Assembly: GCA_028820505.1 (NCBI GenBank)
Contig: JAPPIT010000007.1
Coordinates: 1 to 64,000 of the forward strand
Length of the DNA stretch: 64,000 bases
Source: Defluviicoccus sp.
GTDB taxonomy: Bacteria; Pseudomonadota; Alphaproteobacteria; MPNO01
Direction of reading: 5' to 3'
Shown here: piece after piece, positions 9,032 through 16,245 of the stretch
How the letters are laid out: each line of letters starts with the position of its first letter
Numbering within the stretch: position 1 is the first letter of the stretch
Translations under genes and position numbers: made by a program
Notes under the pieces: generated by a model
Seen by the model: only the letters and a program-made list of their open reading frames with translations
The model's database searches: none
What the model was told of the DNA's origin: nothing

Positions 9032-9366
9032 CTACCGCAGGGAGGTGCGGCTGGTGCGGTTGAAATACGAGTCAAGGAAGAAATCCGTGGCGGTCTTCTC
9101 CCATGGGCCACGAAGTTTCCATGACTCCTTGAGAGTGGGGAAACTCCTAGGCTTAAGGGGCGGGCTGCTGTAGTTCAGCGAATCGGTCATGGAATAATTG
9201 GAGGGGTAGCCGAGGCACGTCTGCCAGGAATTTCCGGCAGCGACGCACTCCCTTGGGTTAGCCGCGGGTTCGGTTCTTTGGGTGGAGTTCGTGGGGGGGG
9301 GGGCTGAGCGGCAGCGCTGGCGGCGAAGAGGAGAATGGCCGACAATGCGAGGAACGGGGTTTTCAT
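9032..9366 (-). pseudogene. Secreted protein gene interrupted at an 11-C tract
   Basis: A GGAG 8 nt upstream precedes an ATG and a clear signal peptide (MKTPFLALSAILLFAASAAA). The frame then enters eleven C residues and, as read, shifts into a short junk frame ending after 58 codons. Adding one C (or removing two) restores 81 further codons with two Cys (ECVAAGNSWQTCLGYPSNYS) and a plausible C-terminus, for 111 residues in all, ending 4 nt before the next ATG. The cause could be phase variation, a sequencing error or decay. The function is unknown. Confidence 0.55.
9293..9303. repeat. Homopolymer run of 11 G (11 C on the coding strand)
   Basis: An uninterrupted run of eleven G lies immediately after the signal-peptide codons of the leftward secreted-protein gene. 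Its length decides the reading frame of that gene. Such tracts are slippage-prone and also prone to sequencing error. Confidence 0.9.
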
Positions 9367-9370
9367 GAGC

Positions 9371-9481
9371 TTACTCCCGGGTTTGTTGGAGGCGAATGGG
9401 ACGGGGGAGATGCACGGCGGCGGGCTCGAGGGCGTGGAAGTCCCATTCGGCGCGTCGGGACCAGACGACGCGCCACCTCAC
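9371..9481 (-). pseudogene. Truncated RelE/ParE-type toxin
   Basis: A GTG start overlaps the antitoxin stop by 4 bp (GTGA). The first residues, MRWRVVWSRRAEWDFHALEP, match the N-terminus of RelE/ParE toxins (RVVWSRRAERDLRAL type). The frame ends after 36 codons, against about 90 in intact toxins, so the catalytic core is lost. Its stop overlaps the ribosome site of the following secreted-protein gene. This is a dead toxin still in its operon position. Confidence 0.6.
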
Positions 9482-9732
9482 AGGCGGTACCTGCGCATGA
9501 TTTCCTCGTGCGGAATGCCGTTGCCGGCTTCGATGTCGCGTCGGGCTTCCTCGATGGCTTCGAGGTCCTCTTCGGTCAGCGGCTCGTCGTCGATCGGAGC
9601 CGTCTCCGGGGTGTGGAGGGTGGGATATTCGCCCGCGCAGAGGCATTCGAGGAGGTGCTCGACCACGTCGATGTCCTGGTCGGGGACCTCGTCGACGAGC
9701 CGGTGAAGGCGCTCCCTGGGTTGCGGTTCCAT
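9478..9732 (-). CDS. Antitoxin-like protein of a RelE/ParE-type pair
   Basis: This 84-residue acidic protein ends EEDLEAIEEARRDIEAGNG followed by IPHEEIMRRYRL. That C-terminal pattern (acidic helix, then a short basic end) is typical of antitoxins encoded just before ParE/RelE toxins. The N-terminal half has no clear DNA-binding motif. It overlaps the downstream truncated toxin by 4 bp. With the toxin broken, it is probably an orphan. Confidence 0.6.
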   Translation of the reverse strand: MEPQPRERLHRLVDEVPDQDIDVVEHLLECLCAGEYPTLHTPETAPIDDEPLTEEDLEAIEEARRDIEAGNGIPHEEIMRRYRL

Positions 9733-9870
9733 GCGGAGTAATCCCTATGCGGTGGACATTGTGAACCTTGCCGAAGTTAGGAAGGATCCGGGGTTTCGTC
9801 CATCCGGATCGCGGCGGGATGCCGGAGCCGGTCGACGGCGACGTTCGGGATGCGGGTGGAGGAGCCGCGC

Positions 9871-10251
9871 TTATAGGAGCTTGATCGCGCCGAGAAGTAT
9901 TGCGGCGATGCCGACCTGGATACCGATCAGCCACCTGAAGCTGGTGTCTATCTTGTCGCTGAGATTGGCCCGGAGCTCGGCCATTTCGGTGCGAACCTTG
10001 GCGAACTCGGTTCGGGTTTCCTGCCGCAGCGTCTCGATTTCGCCCTTCAGCTCGGCCCGGAGTTCGGCCATTTCGCTCCGTAGGGCGGCTCCAAGGTCGT
10101 CGACGTCACGCTTGGTCGCGAAGTTCTGTTCGATCAGTCGGGCCTGTAGCCGGACATGTGCCTCGGCCTGACGTTCCGGCACGCCCGCGGTGGTCAGCTC
10201 CTGGACGGCTTCGTGCGTGTCGAAGACGATGGTGCTTTGGGCCATGGTCAT
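9871..10251 (-). CDS. DUF1640 coiled-coil membrane protein (copy 1)
   Basis: This 126-residue protein opens with STIVFDTHEAVQELTTAGVP and the following EAHVRLQARLIEQNFATK, the DUF1640 (CCDC90/MCUR1-like) signature. A long charged coiled coil and a C-terminal membrane helix (IGIQVGIAAILLGAIKLL) follow. The start lies 3 nt after the stop of the upstream 73-residue gene, so the two are coupled. Two relatives lie at 11036 and 12837. Bacterial members have no defined role; a membrane-tethered scaffold is likely. Confidence 0.8.
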   Translation of the reverse strand: MTMAQSTIVFDTHEAVQELTTAGVPERQAEAHVRLQARLIEQNFATKRDVDDLGAALRSEMAELRAELKGEIETLRQETRTEFAKVRTEMAELRANLSDKIDTSFRWLIGIQVGIAAILLGAIKLL

Positions 10252-10254
10252 AGT

Positions 10255-10476
10255 TTAGGCGCTCCGGGGCGGGTTGGGAAGAAATGGGGCAGCACCGACC
10301 GAGACGCGGATATCGTCGCCGTCGACGACGATCGTGACGGGGCGGTCCAGCGGCATCAGCCAATGAATATCGGTCCAGACGGCGCGCGCGATCGCGTGCT
10401 CGAGCGCGTCGTGGGAGCCGGTCGCGGATGCCGGGACAACGGGATTGCCGGCGGTCGGTTGCGGTGTGGGCGTCAT
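10255..10476 (-). CDS. Small protein matching the C-terminal module of the GHKL ATPase
   Basis: This 73-residue protein has AVWTDIHWLMPLDRPVTIVV and then DGDDIRV. It parallels the end of the GHKL ATPase (EIGWIVPRDRKVSIVYDG), with a shared pattern W-hydrophobic-P-x-DR-x-V-x-IV-x-DG. GGAG lies 6 nt before the ATG. It is followed after 3 nt by the DUF1640 gene. It is probably a detached copy of a small beta-rich module, with unknown binding partner. Confidence 0.65.
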   Translation of the reverse strand: MTPTPQPTAGNPVVPASATGSHDALEHAIARAVWTDIHWLMPLDRPVTIVVDGDDIRVSVGAAPFLPNPPRSA

Positions 10477-10595
10477 GGCGGTCTCCATCTGCGTGGCGGG
10501 GAGCGGCCAACCGGCCGCCCGGACTCGCCCGCGAACGGCCCCTTCCCTCCCGGCGGCGCCCCGCCGGGCGAAGGAAACGGGATCGAGGGGCGGCT

Positions 10596-10964
10596 CTATC
10601 GCGGCAGGTCGGAAATCGCGATGTCGAGGGCGTGCAGGACGGCGTCGCGGTCGCTGTCGCGGTCGTAGGTGGCGAGTCTCCGGTGATAGCAGTCGGTGAG
10701 GCTGGCGACCGTGGCGTCGATCGCGTCGAGGGCCTCGTTCCAGGCCGGCTGGGCGGCGTAGTCGCGGGTGTCGAACAGCCGGCAGACGGCGGCGTCGATC
10801 GCGCCCGGGGTCGAGAACGCGCATGCGGCGGGATCGGCCGGGTGGACGGGAATGCCGGCGGCGTCGACGGCGCGGTTGCGCGGGTTCCATGCGTCCGGCG
10901 CGGCGACGATCTCGCGCGCGGCGGCGAGCACGTCCCGCGCGGTGGGGGCGGTGGATGGGGTCAT
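10596..10964 (-). CDS. DUF6197-like protein
   Basis: This 122-residue protein contains ARDVLAAAREIVAAPDAWNP, a CAFSTPGAIDAA centre and a PAWNEALDAIDATVASLT end. That is the layout of the DUF6197 family of uncharacterised plasmid and phage proteins. There is no signal peptide or membrane helix. It lies between two DUF1640-linked units in the same orientation. The family assignment rests on pattern recall, and the function is unknown. Confidence 0.65.
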   Translation of the reverse strand: MTPSTAPTARDVLAAAREIVAAPDAWNPRNRAVDAAGIPVHPADPAACAFSTPGAIDAAVCRLFDTRDYAAQPAWNEALDAIDATVASLTDCYHRRLATYDRDSDRDAVLHALDIAISDLPR

Positions 10965-11035
10965 GGTGCTTGTCCGTCGGGGGAGGGTGGTCGATGGTCG
11001 TCTGGAGCGCGCCCGTGCGAGCCGGGGCGGGCCGG

Positions 11036-11287
11036 TCAGCCGATGAGCTTGAGGAGTCCGACGGTGAGGGCGGTCTGGGCCGCGACGACGCCGAAGGCGA
11101 TCTTGAGGATGCGGTTCTCAAGCGCGGCGAGGTCGGCCTTGGTGGCGAGGCTTTCGCGTTCCGCCCGGGCGGCGTTGGCGAGCTCGGTCGCGACGGCTTC
11201 GGCGTGGGAGCGGTCCATGCCGGCGGACTCGAGATTGCGGGAGGCCGCGAGCGTGTCGAAGGCAGTGGCGGTGCGGTCCATGTTCAC
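11036..11287 (-). CDS. DUF1640 coiled-coil membrane protein (short copy 2)
   Basis: The protein is 83 residues long. The N-terminus has ATAFDTLAASRNLESAGMD, related to the FDTHxAxxxLxxAGV motif of the other two copies. A short charged linker with LATKADLAALENRI and a C-terminal membrane helix (AFGVVAAQTALTVGLLKLI) follow. GTG is preferred because a GGAG sits 8 nt upstream. The next ATG, two codons in, would have 14-nt spacing. The coiled coil is much shorter than in its relatives. Confidence 0.7.
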   Translation of the reverse strand: MNMDRTATAFDTLAASRNLESAGMDRSHAEAVATELANAARAERESLATKADLAALENRILKIAFGVVAAQTALTVGLLKLIG

Positions 11288-11367
11288 AGGATATTCTCCG
11301 TGCACGGGGTTGTGAAGAGACGCGGTGGTTCGAGAAAATGCTACTGGAGGAGGGGCCGGGGATGAGA

Positions 11368-12270
11368 TCAGTCGATGCAGTGGCACTCGAAGGAGGGATC
11401 GTCGGTCTCGCCGGCGGGGGAAGGATCGAACAGATCGGGCGTGTCGAGCGCGGCGCGGCGGAGCTCTTCGTAGCTCTCGCCGAGGCGGAACACCTTCATG
11501 CTGTCGCAGGCGCGCCCGTCCGGCCCGGTGCGGTGGGCGACCCGCGCTTCCTGGTCGATCCACCACTCGGCGCGCTCGGGTTCGTCGCGGACGATCCTCA
11601 GCAGCTTGGCGCGCGCCTTGAGGAAGCAGAGGTCGCAGTTGCCGGCCCAGGAGGGGATCGCGAGATCGAAGGGCTGGCGCTTCCACCACTCCTGGACGTC
11701 GGCCTGGCGGATGCCGGCGTCGGCGAGCGGCAGCGCCGCGCGGCCGCCGGTGCGCGACCCGCAGTCGCGTGCGCGCATGCGCCGCACCCGGCCGGGCTCG
11801 TCGGCGCGCAGCCCGATGACGGCGTGCCAGCGCTTCAGCCCGAGCCGGTGGCGGGCGAAGGATTCGATCCGGTCGCGCTTGAGGAAGCCGGAGCAGAAGC
11901 GGATGTTGACCGAGGGGACGAACCCCTTGCGCTCGATCAGCGCGGCGTAGGGCTCGCCGCGGGTGGCGGCGCTGGCGCGGTTGACGATCCGGGTGCGGTG
12001 GGGCGCGTCCCAGTCGTATTCGACCCAGTGGATGTCGACGTTCCAGGCGGCGCCGCACGTCTCCACGAAATCCAGCGTCTCGGCGCGCTCCATGCCGGTG
12101 TTGGCGAAGACGACGTGGATTTCGCCCGGAAGCCGGCCGCCATGCGCCTCGACGATACGGGCCAGCATGTAGGCCGAGCTGCGCCCGCCCGAGAAGCTGA
12201 CGACCGCCGGGCGCGGGACGCGGAACGGATCTTCGGCGGCGGCGCGCCCGGGAAGGGAGAGGGGTGTCAT
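11368..12270 (-). CDS. PAPS-reductase-family (PP-loop) protein
   Basis: This 300-residue protein begins with the PP-loop VVSFSGGRSSAYMLARIV. It also has CSGFLKRDRI, CGSRTGGRAALPL and SWAGNCDLCFLKAR, so it is Cys-rich like Fe-S or zinc-binding phage-type PAPS reductases. Members adenylate or sulfurate substrates, and DndC and phage homologues are examples. The exact reaction here is unknown. Its ATG overlaps the stop of the upstream Cys-rich protein by 4 bp, which suggests a shared function. A DNA- or tRNA-sulfur role is inference. Confidence 0.8.
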   Translation of the reverse strand: MTPLSLPGRAAAEDPFRVPRPAVVSFSGGRSSAYMLARIVEAHGGRLPGEIHVVFANTGMERAETLDFVETCGAAWNVDIHWVEYDWDAPHRTRIVNRASAATRGEPYAALIERKGFVPSVNIRFCSGFLKRDRIESFARHRLGLKRWHAVIGLRADEPGRVRRMRARDCGSRTGGRAALPLADAGIRQADVQEWWKRQPFDLAIPSWAGNCDLCFLKARAKLLRIVRDEPERAEWWIDQEARVAHRTGPDGRACDSMKVFRLGESYEELRRAALDTPDLFDPSPAGETDDPSFECHCID

Positions 12271-12629
12271 GCGGCCTCGGCCGGGACGGGCTCGAGATCG
12301 AAGGAGCACTCGCCCTCGCAGCGGGAGCACCAGGCGTTCTTCTCGTATGTGCTGTGGAGCGCCCAGTCCTGGGCGTCGACGTCCCAGCTCGCGTAGGCGT
12401 CGGCGAGCACGTCGGTGCCGCCGCAGCGGTTGCAGACGGGCCGGAATCGGGGTCCGTTGGCCGCGGGCCGCGGAGGCTCGTTCAGCATGGCGGATGCGTT
12501 GCAGAGGGGGCATTCCCCGGCGGGCATGACGTCGCCCGGCTGGACGCGTTCCCAGGCACGCTTCAGCGGGCCGCAGAGGTCGGCCGGGCCGGTCCAGTCG
12601 CAGGCCTGGCAGGAGGCGGTGGGGATCAT
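12267..12629 (-). CDS. Cys-rich (zinc-ribbon) protein upstream of the PAPS reductase
   Basis: This 120-residue protein has four Cys pairs: CQAC, CPLC, CNRC and CSRC followed by EGEC. They suggest two zinc ribbons or rubredoxin-like knuckles. It contains no long hydrophobic stretch. It overlaps the PP-loop gene by 4 bp (ATGA), so it is probably an accessory metal or sulfur-handling partner of that protein. The family is not recognised. Confidence 0.7.
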   Translation of the reverse strand: MIPTASCQACDWTGPADLCGPLKRAWERVQPGDVMPAGECPLCNASAMLNEPPRPAANGPRFRPVCNRCGGTDVLADAYASWDVDAQDWALHSTYEKNAWCSRCEGECSFDLEPVPAEAA

Positions 12630-12649
12630 GGCGGTCTCCCGAAAGGGTT

Positions 12650-12679
12650 GGGTTCAGCCGGCGGCGATGTCGATGCGCT
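12650..12679. repeat. 30-bp direct repeat, left copy
   Basis: This copy is identical over 30 bp to 13357-13386, which includes the last codons and stop of the VWA gene (encoding RIDIAAG). Here it lies outside any gene, upstream of the zinc-ribbon protein. The two copies bracket the third DUF1640 gene. Confidence 0.9.
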
Positions 12680-12836
12680 GGACCCGGGATGGCGGCGAGC
12701 AGGACGGGGGGGGTCCCGGGAGGAGGTCGGGATGGCGGTCGTCGGGCGTTACGGCTGCCCGAGAGTTCCACGGATCGTGGCGTGAAAGGGCGGCCGGTAA
12801 CGGACGGATGGGTGAGGAGGAGCCGCGCGCGGGCGG

Positions 12837-13253
12837 TCAGAGGAGCTTGATGGCCGCGATGATGGCGAGGATGGTGCCGATCTGCATTCCGGCGGTCCAC
12901 TTGAGGGTGTCGAAGGCCCGGTCGGAGATCTCGCTCTTGAGGGCGTCGAACTTCTCGGTGATTCTGGTTTCGAGATTGGCTACCTCGGTGCGGACCTCGG
13001 CGATCTCGGTGCGGACCTTGGCGATCTCGGTGCGGACCTCCGTGCGAAGGTCGGCGATTTCGGCGCGAACCTCCGCGATCTGCTTGCCCACGGTGAGCTC
13101 GAGGTGCTGGAAGTCGGCCTTGCTGGCAACGTTTTCCTGGAACAGCCGCGCGGTCAGGCTGACATGCGCGGTGGCCTGCTGGCGCGGGACGCCCGCATCG
13201 GCGAGTTCCTCGATCGCGGCATGGGTGTCGAAGAGGATGGTGTCTCGGGCCAT
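12837..13253 (-). CDS. DUF1640 coiled-coil membrane protein (copy 3)
   Basis: This 138-residue protein opens with DTILFDTHAAIEELADAGVP and then QQATAHVSLTARLFQENVAS, the DUF1640 signature. A heptad-rich stretch (repeats of the type EVRTEIAKVRTEI) and a C-terminal membrane helix (GMQIGTILAIIAAIKLL) follow. It is closest to the copy at 9871. It sits between two copies of a 30-bp direct repeat, as if inserted or duplicated as a unit. The function is unknown. Confidence 0.8.
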   Translation of the reverse strand: MARDTILFDTHAAIEELADAGVPRQQATAHVSLTARLFQENVASKADFQHLELTVGKQIAEVRAEIADLRTEVRTEIAKVRTEIAEVRTEVANLETRITEKFDALKSEISDRAFDTLKWTAGMQIGTILAIIAAIKLL

Positions 13254-13356
13254 GTCCTTATCCTATGTTCTCGGGATGGGATTGTGAAGCTGTTCGGTCG
13301 CCATGGGGCCGGGGGTCCGCCGGTCGGCGTCTGGCTTGGCATTCCCGGGTCATGCG

Positions 13357-13386
13357 GGGTTCAGCCGGCGGCGATGTCGATGCGCT
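13357..13386. repeat. 30-bp direct repeat, right copy (end of VWA gene)
   Basis: This is the partner of the copy at 12650-12679. It covers the 3' end of the VWA-domain gene and 4 bp beyond its stop. The intergenic copy is therefore the derived one. Confidence 0.9.
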
Positions 13387-14638
13387 CGCCCCACGGCTCG
13401 CGGTTCCACTCGCCGGGCGGCGCGCCCCAGTTGACCCAGAGCACGGGGTAGGGCGGCTCCGCCTTGGGGTAGTGCGAGCATTCCAGGTCCGTGAAATAGA
13501 GGCACACGGCGGGGGCGATGCCGCGCTCGGCGATCCACTCGAACCCGGGCCGGAAATCCGTCCCGCCGCGCCCGCGTATCGCGATCTCCTGGGGGAGGTC
13601 GTAGGCGGTGTGCTCGGCGGCTTCGCGGACCTCGGTGTCGACCTGCAGGAGGAGCAGGGTCTCCGGACGAATCTCGCCGGCGATCCCGCGTATCTCGGTC
13701 CAGAACGCGGCCAGCAGGTCGGAGGGGAGGGATCCCGAGCTGTCGATCATCACCGCGATCGTCCCGGCCGCCTCGGAATGGAGCGCCGGCAGATAGAGGC
13801 CGGAGTCGATGAAGCGGCGGTTGGGCTGCGACCATGTGTAGTCGCTCTTCGCGGCGTCCGTCATGAAGCGCCGCAGGAGGGAGCGCCAGTCGAGCCGCGA
13901 GATATGCGCGCTCCGCACCGTCTCGGCGACGGCGCCGGGGAGCTTGCCCTGCGCCCTGGCCAGGTTGAGCGCCTGGTGCATGGCCTCGTCCCATGCCTGC
14001 TCCTGCTCGACGGTCGCGGGCGCCTCGGCGGAGTCGCACCCCGTCGCATCGCCGCCCGGGCTGTCCATAACCTCGCCGGTGCCGGCGGGATCGGCGCTGG
14101 GCGGGGCATCGCCGTTGCCGGGAAGGGATGGGGCATCCGCGCCGTCGTCGCCGGTGTCGGCGGCATCGTTGTCGTTCCCGGCTTCGCCGCCAGGGTCCGG
14201 ATCGCCGCCGTCGCCGGCACCCTCGCCGCTCTCCGGCCCGGGCAGCCGGTCGTAGGCCTGCTCGACGCTGATCCCGTCCCACGCTTCGGCGTCGGGCGGA
14301 AGGATGAAACCGGCGTCGCGCAGCAGCCCGTGGGTGACCAGCTGCGAGGCGTGCTGCCAGCGTGCGGGGTCGCGGTCGCCGCGCCGCGTGTGGTGCTTGA
14401 GCGCGCAGGCGAGCACCACGCGGGCGATCGCGGTCTTGACCGAATCCGCCCCGGTCTCCGCGACCCAGGCGGGATCGTAGCGGATCTCGCTTCCGTCGGA
14501 GGCGAGGGTCTCGCGGCTCGGGTCGGGCCGGATCGGCAGGCGCAGCGCGAGCGATCCGAAGAAGGGCTGCTCGGCGATGAGCGCGGTGACGCAGCGGCTC
14601 ACCCGGCGGGCCGATTCGGCGGCGGCGCGGGAAGTCAC
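13361..14638 (-). CDS. DUF2201-like VWA-domain protein, metal site degenerate
   Basis: This 425-residue protein has an N-terminal putative metallopeptidase region with ALKHHTRRGDRDPARWQHAS, matching the DUF2201 pattern. The usual HExxH is replaced by RVVLAC. An acidic Gly/Asp/Pro linker (about residues 140-200) leads to a VWA-like domain with a MIDSSGS MIDAS-type motif. GTG is chosen because it overlaps the preceding stop (GTGA). It belongs to the MoxR / DUF3150-like / VWA set, a chaperone-like complex on many plasmids. It is probably a structural adaptor and not an active peptidase. Confidence 0.8.
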   Translation of the reverse strand: MTSRAAAESARRVSRCVTALIAEQPFFGSLALRLPIRPDPSRETLASDGSEIRYDPAWVAETGADSVKTAIARVVLACALKHHTRRGDRDPARWQHASQLVTHGLLRDAGFILPPDAEAWDGISVEQAYDRLPGPESGEGAGDGGDPDPGGEAGNDNDAADTGDDGADAPSLPGNGDAPPSADPAGTGEVMDSPGGDATGCDSAEAPATVEQEQAWDEAMHQALNLARAQGKLPGAVAETVRSAHISRLDWRSLLRRFMTDAAKSDYTWSQPNRRFIDSGLYLPALHSEAAGTIAVMIDSSGSLPSDLLAAFWTEIRGIAGEIRPETLLLLQVDTEVREAAEHTAYDLPQEIAIRGRGGTDFRPGFEWIAERGIAPAVCLYFTDLECSHYPKAEPPYPVLWVNWGAPPGEWNREPWGERIDIAAG

Positions 14639-15531
14639 GCGGCGTCCCTCCCTTCGTCCGGCCCCCCGAAATACCCCGCGAACTGCTGGAGCAGCGCGTC
14701 CGCGTCTTCGCGCACGCGTTCGCGGAGCGCGGGATCGAAGCGCGGCGACGGCCTGAGCGCGGCCGGATCGACCGAGGCGATGCGGTGCTTCGCCTGCTCG
14801 CAGAGCGCCGCCAGCCGGTCGTCGCCGAAGATGTTGAGCCGGGGCGCCACGTCGACCAGGTCGCGCAGGTTCTCGATCATGGTGTCGCGGAACTTGAGCG
14901 GCTTGCCCTCGTCGTCCTCGCGGAGCCGCTCGGAGACCCGCTGGATGCACTCGCCGAAGCGCCGCCAGAGATCGGCCGCCGCCTCGTGCAGGCGCTCCTC
15001 GACGTCGCTCTCGATGTCGCGGCGGACGCGTTCGGTGTCGGCGCAGGCGAGGCGGGCCATGAAGTGGTCGGCGTCGGGCACCGGCACGATCCGGTAGCGC
15101 AGCGAGAACTTCCGCGCCAGCGCTTCCCGGGAGGGGTAGTCCTCGATGCGGAACAGCTTGCCGAGGTCGAGCCGGGCGCGGTCGATGTTGCGGTCGTAGT
15201 TCTCCATGAACTCGGTGCGCTCGCGGATCAGGTGCTCCGACAGCGCGTCCATCAGGTCGACATAGCGCTCGTAGTTGGCGACCGTCAGCAGCCGCGATCC
15301 CTGGTCGTCCCAGGGAAGGGTGTTGGCGTAATGGGTGGCGCGCGCCGCGCTCACGGTCGCGACGATGCTGGCGAAGGCGTCCTTCGGCAGCAGCAGCTTG
15401 TTGTAGCGCCCGGCGCTCGCGGCGGCGTCGTGCGCGGCGGCGACGTGGTTGGAGGCGTGGCGGTCGTGGCGCCGGCCGGACCAGGCGGCGATCCGGAGGC
15501 CGACCAGCATCGCGTCGCGGGTGAGATCCAT
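14635..15531 (-). CDS. DUF3150-like protein of the MoxR-VWA set
   Basis: This 298-residue protein is mostly helical and charged, with RDAMLVGLRIAAWSGRRHDR at the N-terminus and FRDTMIENLRDLVDVAPRLN in the second half. Proteins between MoxR ATPases and VWA proteins on plasmids commonly belong to DUF3150, and this fits in size and composition. A GGGAG precedes the ATG. It overlaps the VWA gene by 4 bp, so the two are co-translated. The activity is unknown. Confidence 0.7.
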   Translation of the reverse strand: MDLTRDAMLVGLRIAAWSGRRHDRHASNHVAAAHDAAASAGRYNKLLLPKDAFASIVATVSAARATHYANTLPWDDQGSRLLTVANYERYVDLMDALSEHLIRERTEFMENYDRNIDRARLDLGKLFRIEDYPSREALARKFSLRYRIVPVPDADHFMARLACADTERVRRDIESDVEERLHEAAADLWRRFGECIQRVSERLREDDEGKPLKFRDTMIENLRDLVDVAPRLNIFGDDRLAALCEQAKHRIASVDPAALRPSPRFDPALRERVREDADALLQQFAGYFGGPDEGRDAA

Positions 15532-15728
15532 CGGGGACTCCCTGTCGGCTGTCGGGGGATGAAAGGGGATCCGGCCGCTCCGGGCCGGATCGGACCGTCC
15601 GTGACCGCCCTCCCCGCCTCCCGGTGCTGCGCGACGCGGGGCGGCGGGCTGCGTCCGGATGGCGGCCTGGAGGAGGGATCGAGGGGGGAGCGGGAGGGCG
15701 TGCGGAGTGGAGCCGGTCCGCGAGGCGG

Positions 15729-16160
15729 TTATTCCGCGGCGACGGTGTCCGGGTCGAGCCGGCCTTCGACGCGGGACTGGCGCTCGGCCAGCCGCTGCAT
15801 CTCGCGGCGGAATTCGTCCATGCCGGCCTGGAAGGCGCGGCGGTCGGCGGCGATTTCCGCCATGGCTTTGTCGAAGCGTTCGTCGCTCCGGGCCATTACG
15901 TTGCGGAAGTGTTCATCGCTGCGGGCCGTGGCCGTGTCGGAGCGTTCGTCGCTTCGGGCCGTGGCCGTGTCGGAGCGTTCGTCGCTTCGGGCCATGGCCT
16001 TGTCGAAGCGTTCGTCGCTCCGGGCCATGGCCTTGTTGAACCTGTCCTCGGCCCGCGCGTCGCCTCTCATGATGAGTGCGGCGAGGGCGATGCCGACGCC
16101 GACGATCGAGAGGACGTTGGGGGCGACGATGGCGAGGATGTCGAGCGCGTGCATGGGCAT
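15729..16160 (-). CDS. Membrane protein with hendecad repeats
   Basis: This 143-residue protein has an N-terminal membrane helix (about residues 8-31), then six 11-residue repeats of the form ARSDERFDKAM (residues 35-100), then a charged helix. Eleven-residue periodicity predicts a right-handed coiled coil. GGAG lies about 10 nt before the start. It sits between the MoxR ATPase and the DUF3150-like gene, so it may tether that complex to the membrane. This is inference. Confidence 0.75.
   Translation of the reverse strand: MPMHALDILAIVAPNVLSIVGVGIALAALIMRGDARAEDRFNKAMARSDERFDKAMARSDERSDTATARSDERSDTATARSDEHFRNVMARSDERFDKAMAEIAADRRAFQAGMDEFRREMQRLAERQSRVEGRLDPDTVAAE
15861..16058. repeat. Six tandem 33-bp in-frame repeats
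   Basis: The repeats encode six hendecads. Units 3 and 4 are nearly identical at DNA level and the outer units are more diverged. Copy number could change by slippage or recombination without breaking the frame. Confidence 0.85.
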
Positions 16161-16245
16161 ATTTTACGGTCTCCGCGAGGGTAAGTGAAGAATCGGAGGG
16201 TCGCCGGCCAGGGCGCGGTGCGGGCGGCGGCGCCGGTTCGGGCTT

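Noticed and set aside
9028-9111. A longer N-terminus (28 extra residues) for the membrane protein at 8512
   Set aside because: It overlaps the restored reading frame of the secreted protein, and the internal ATG lies 4 nt after that gene's stop.
12706-12713. An 8-G run as a further contingency tract
   Set aside because: It lies in non-coding DNA with no gene or promoter that it would clearly affect.
15861-16058. A CRISPR-like array
   Set aside because: The 33-bp repeats have no spacers, are in frame and encode a hendecad coiled coil.
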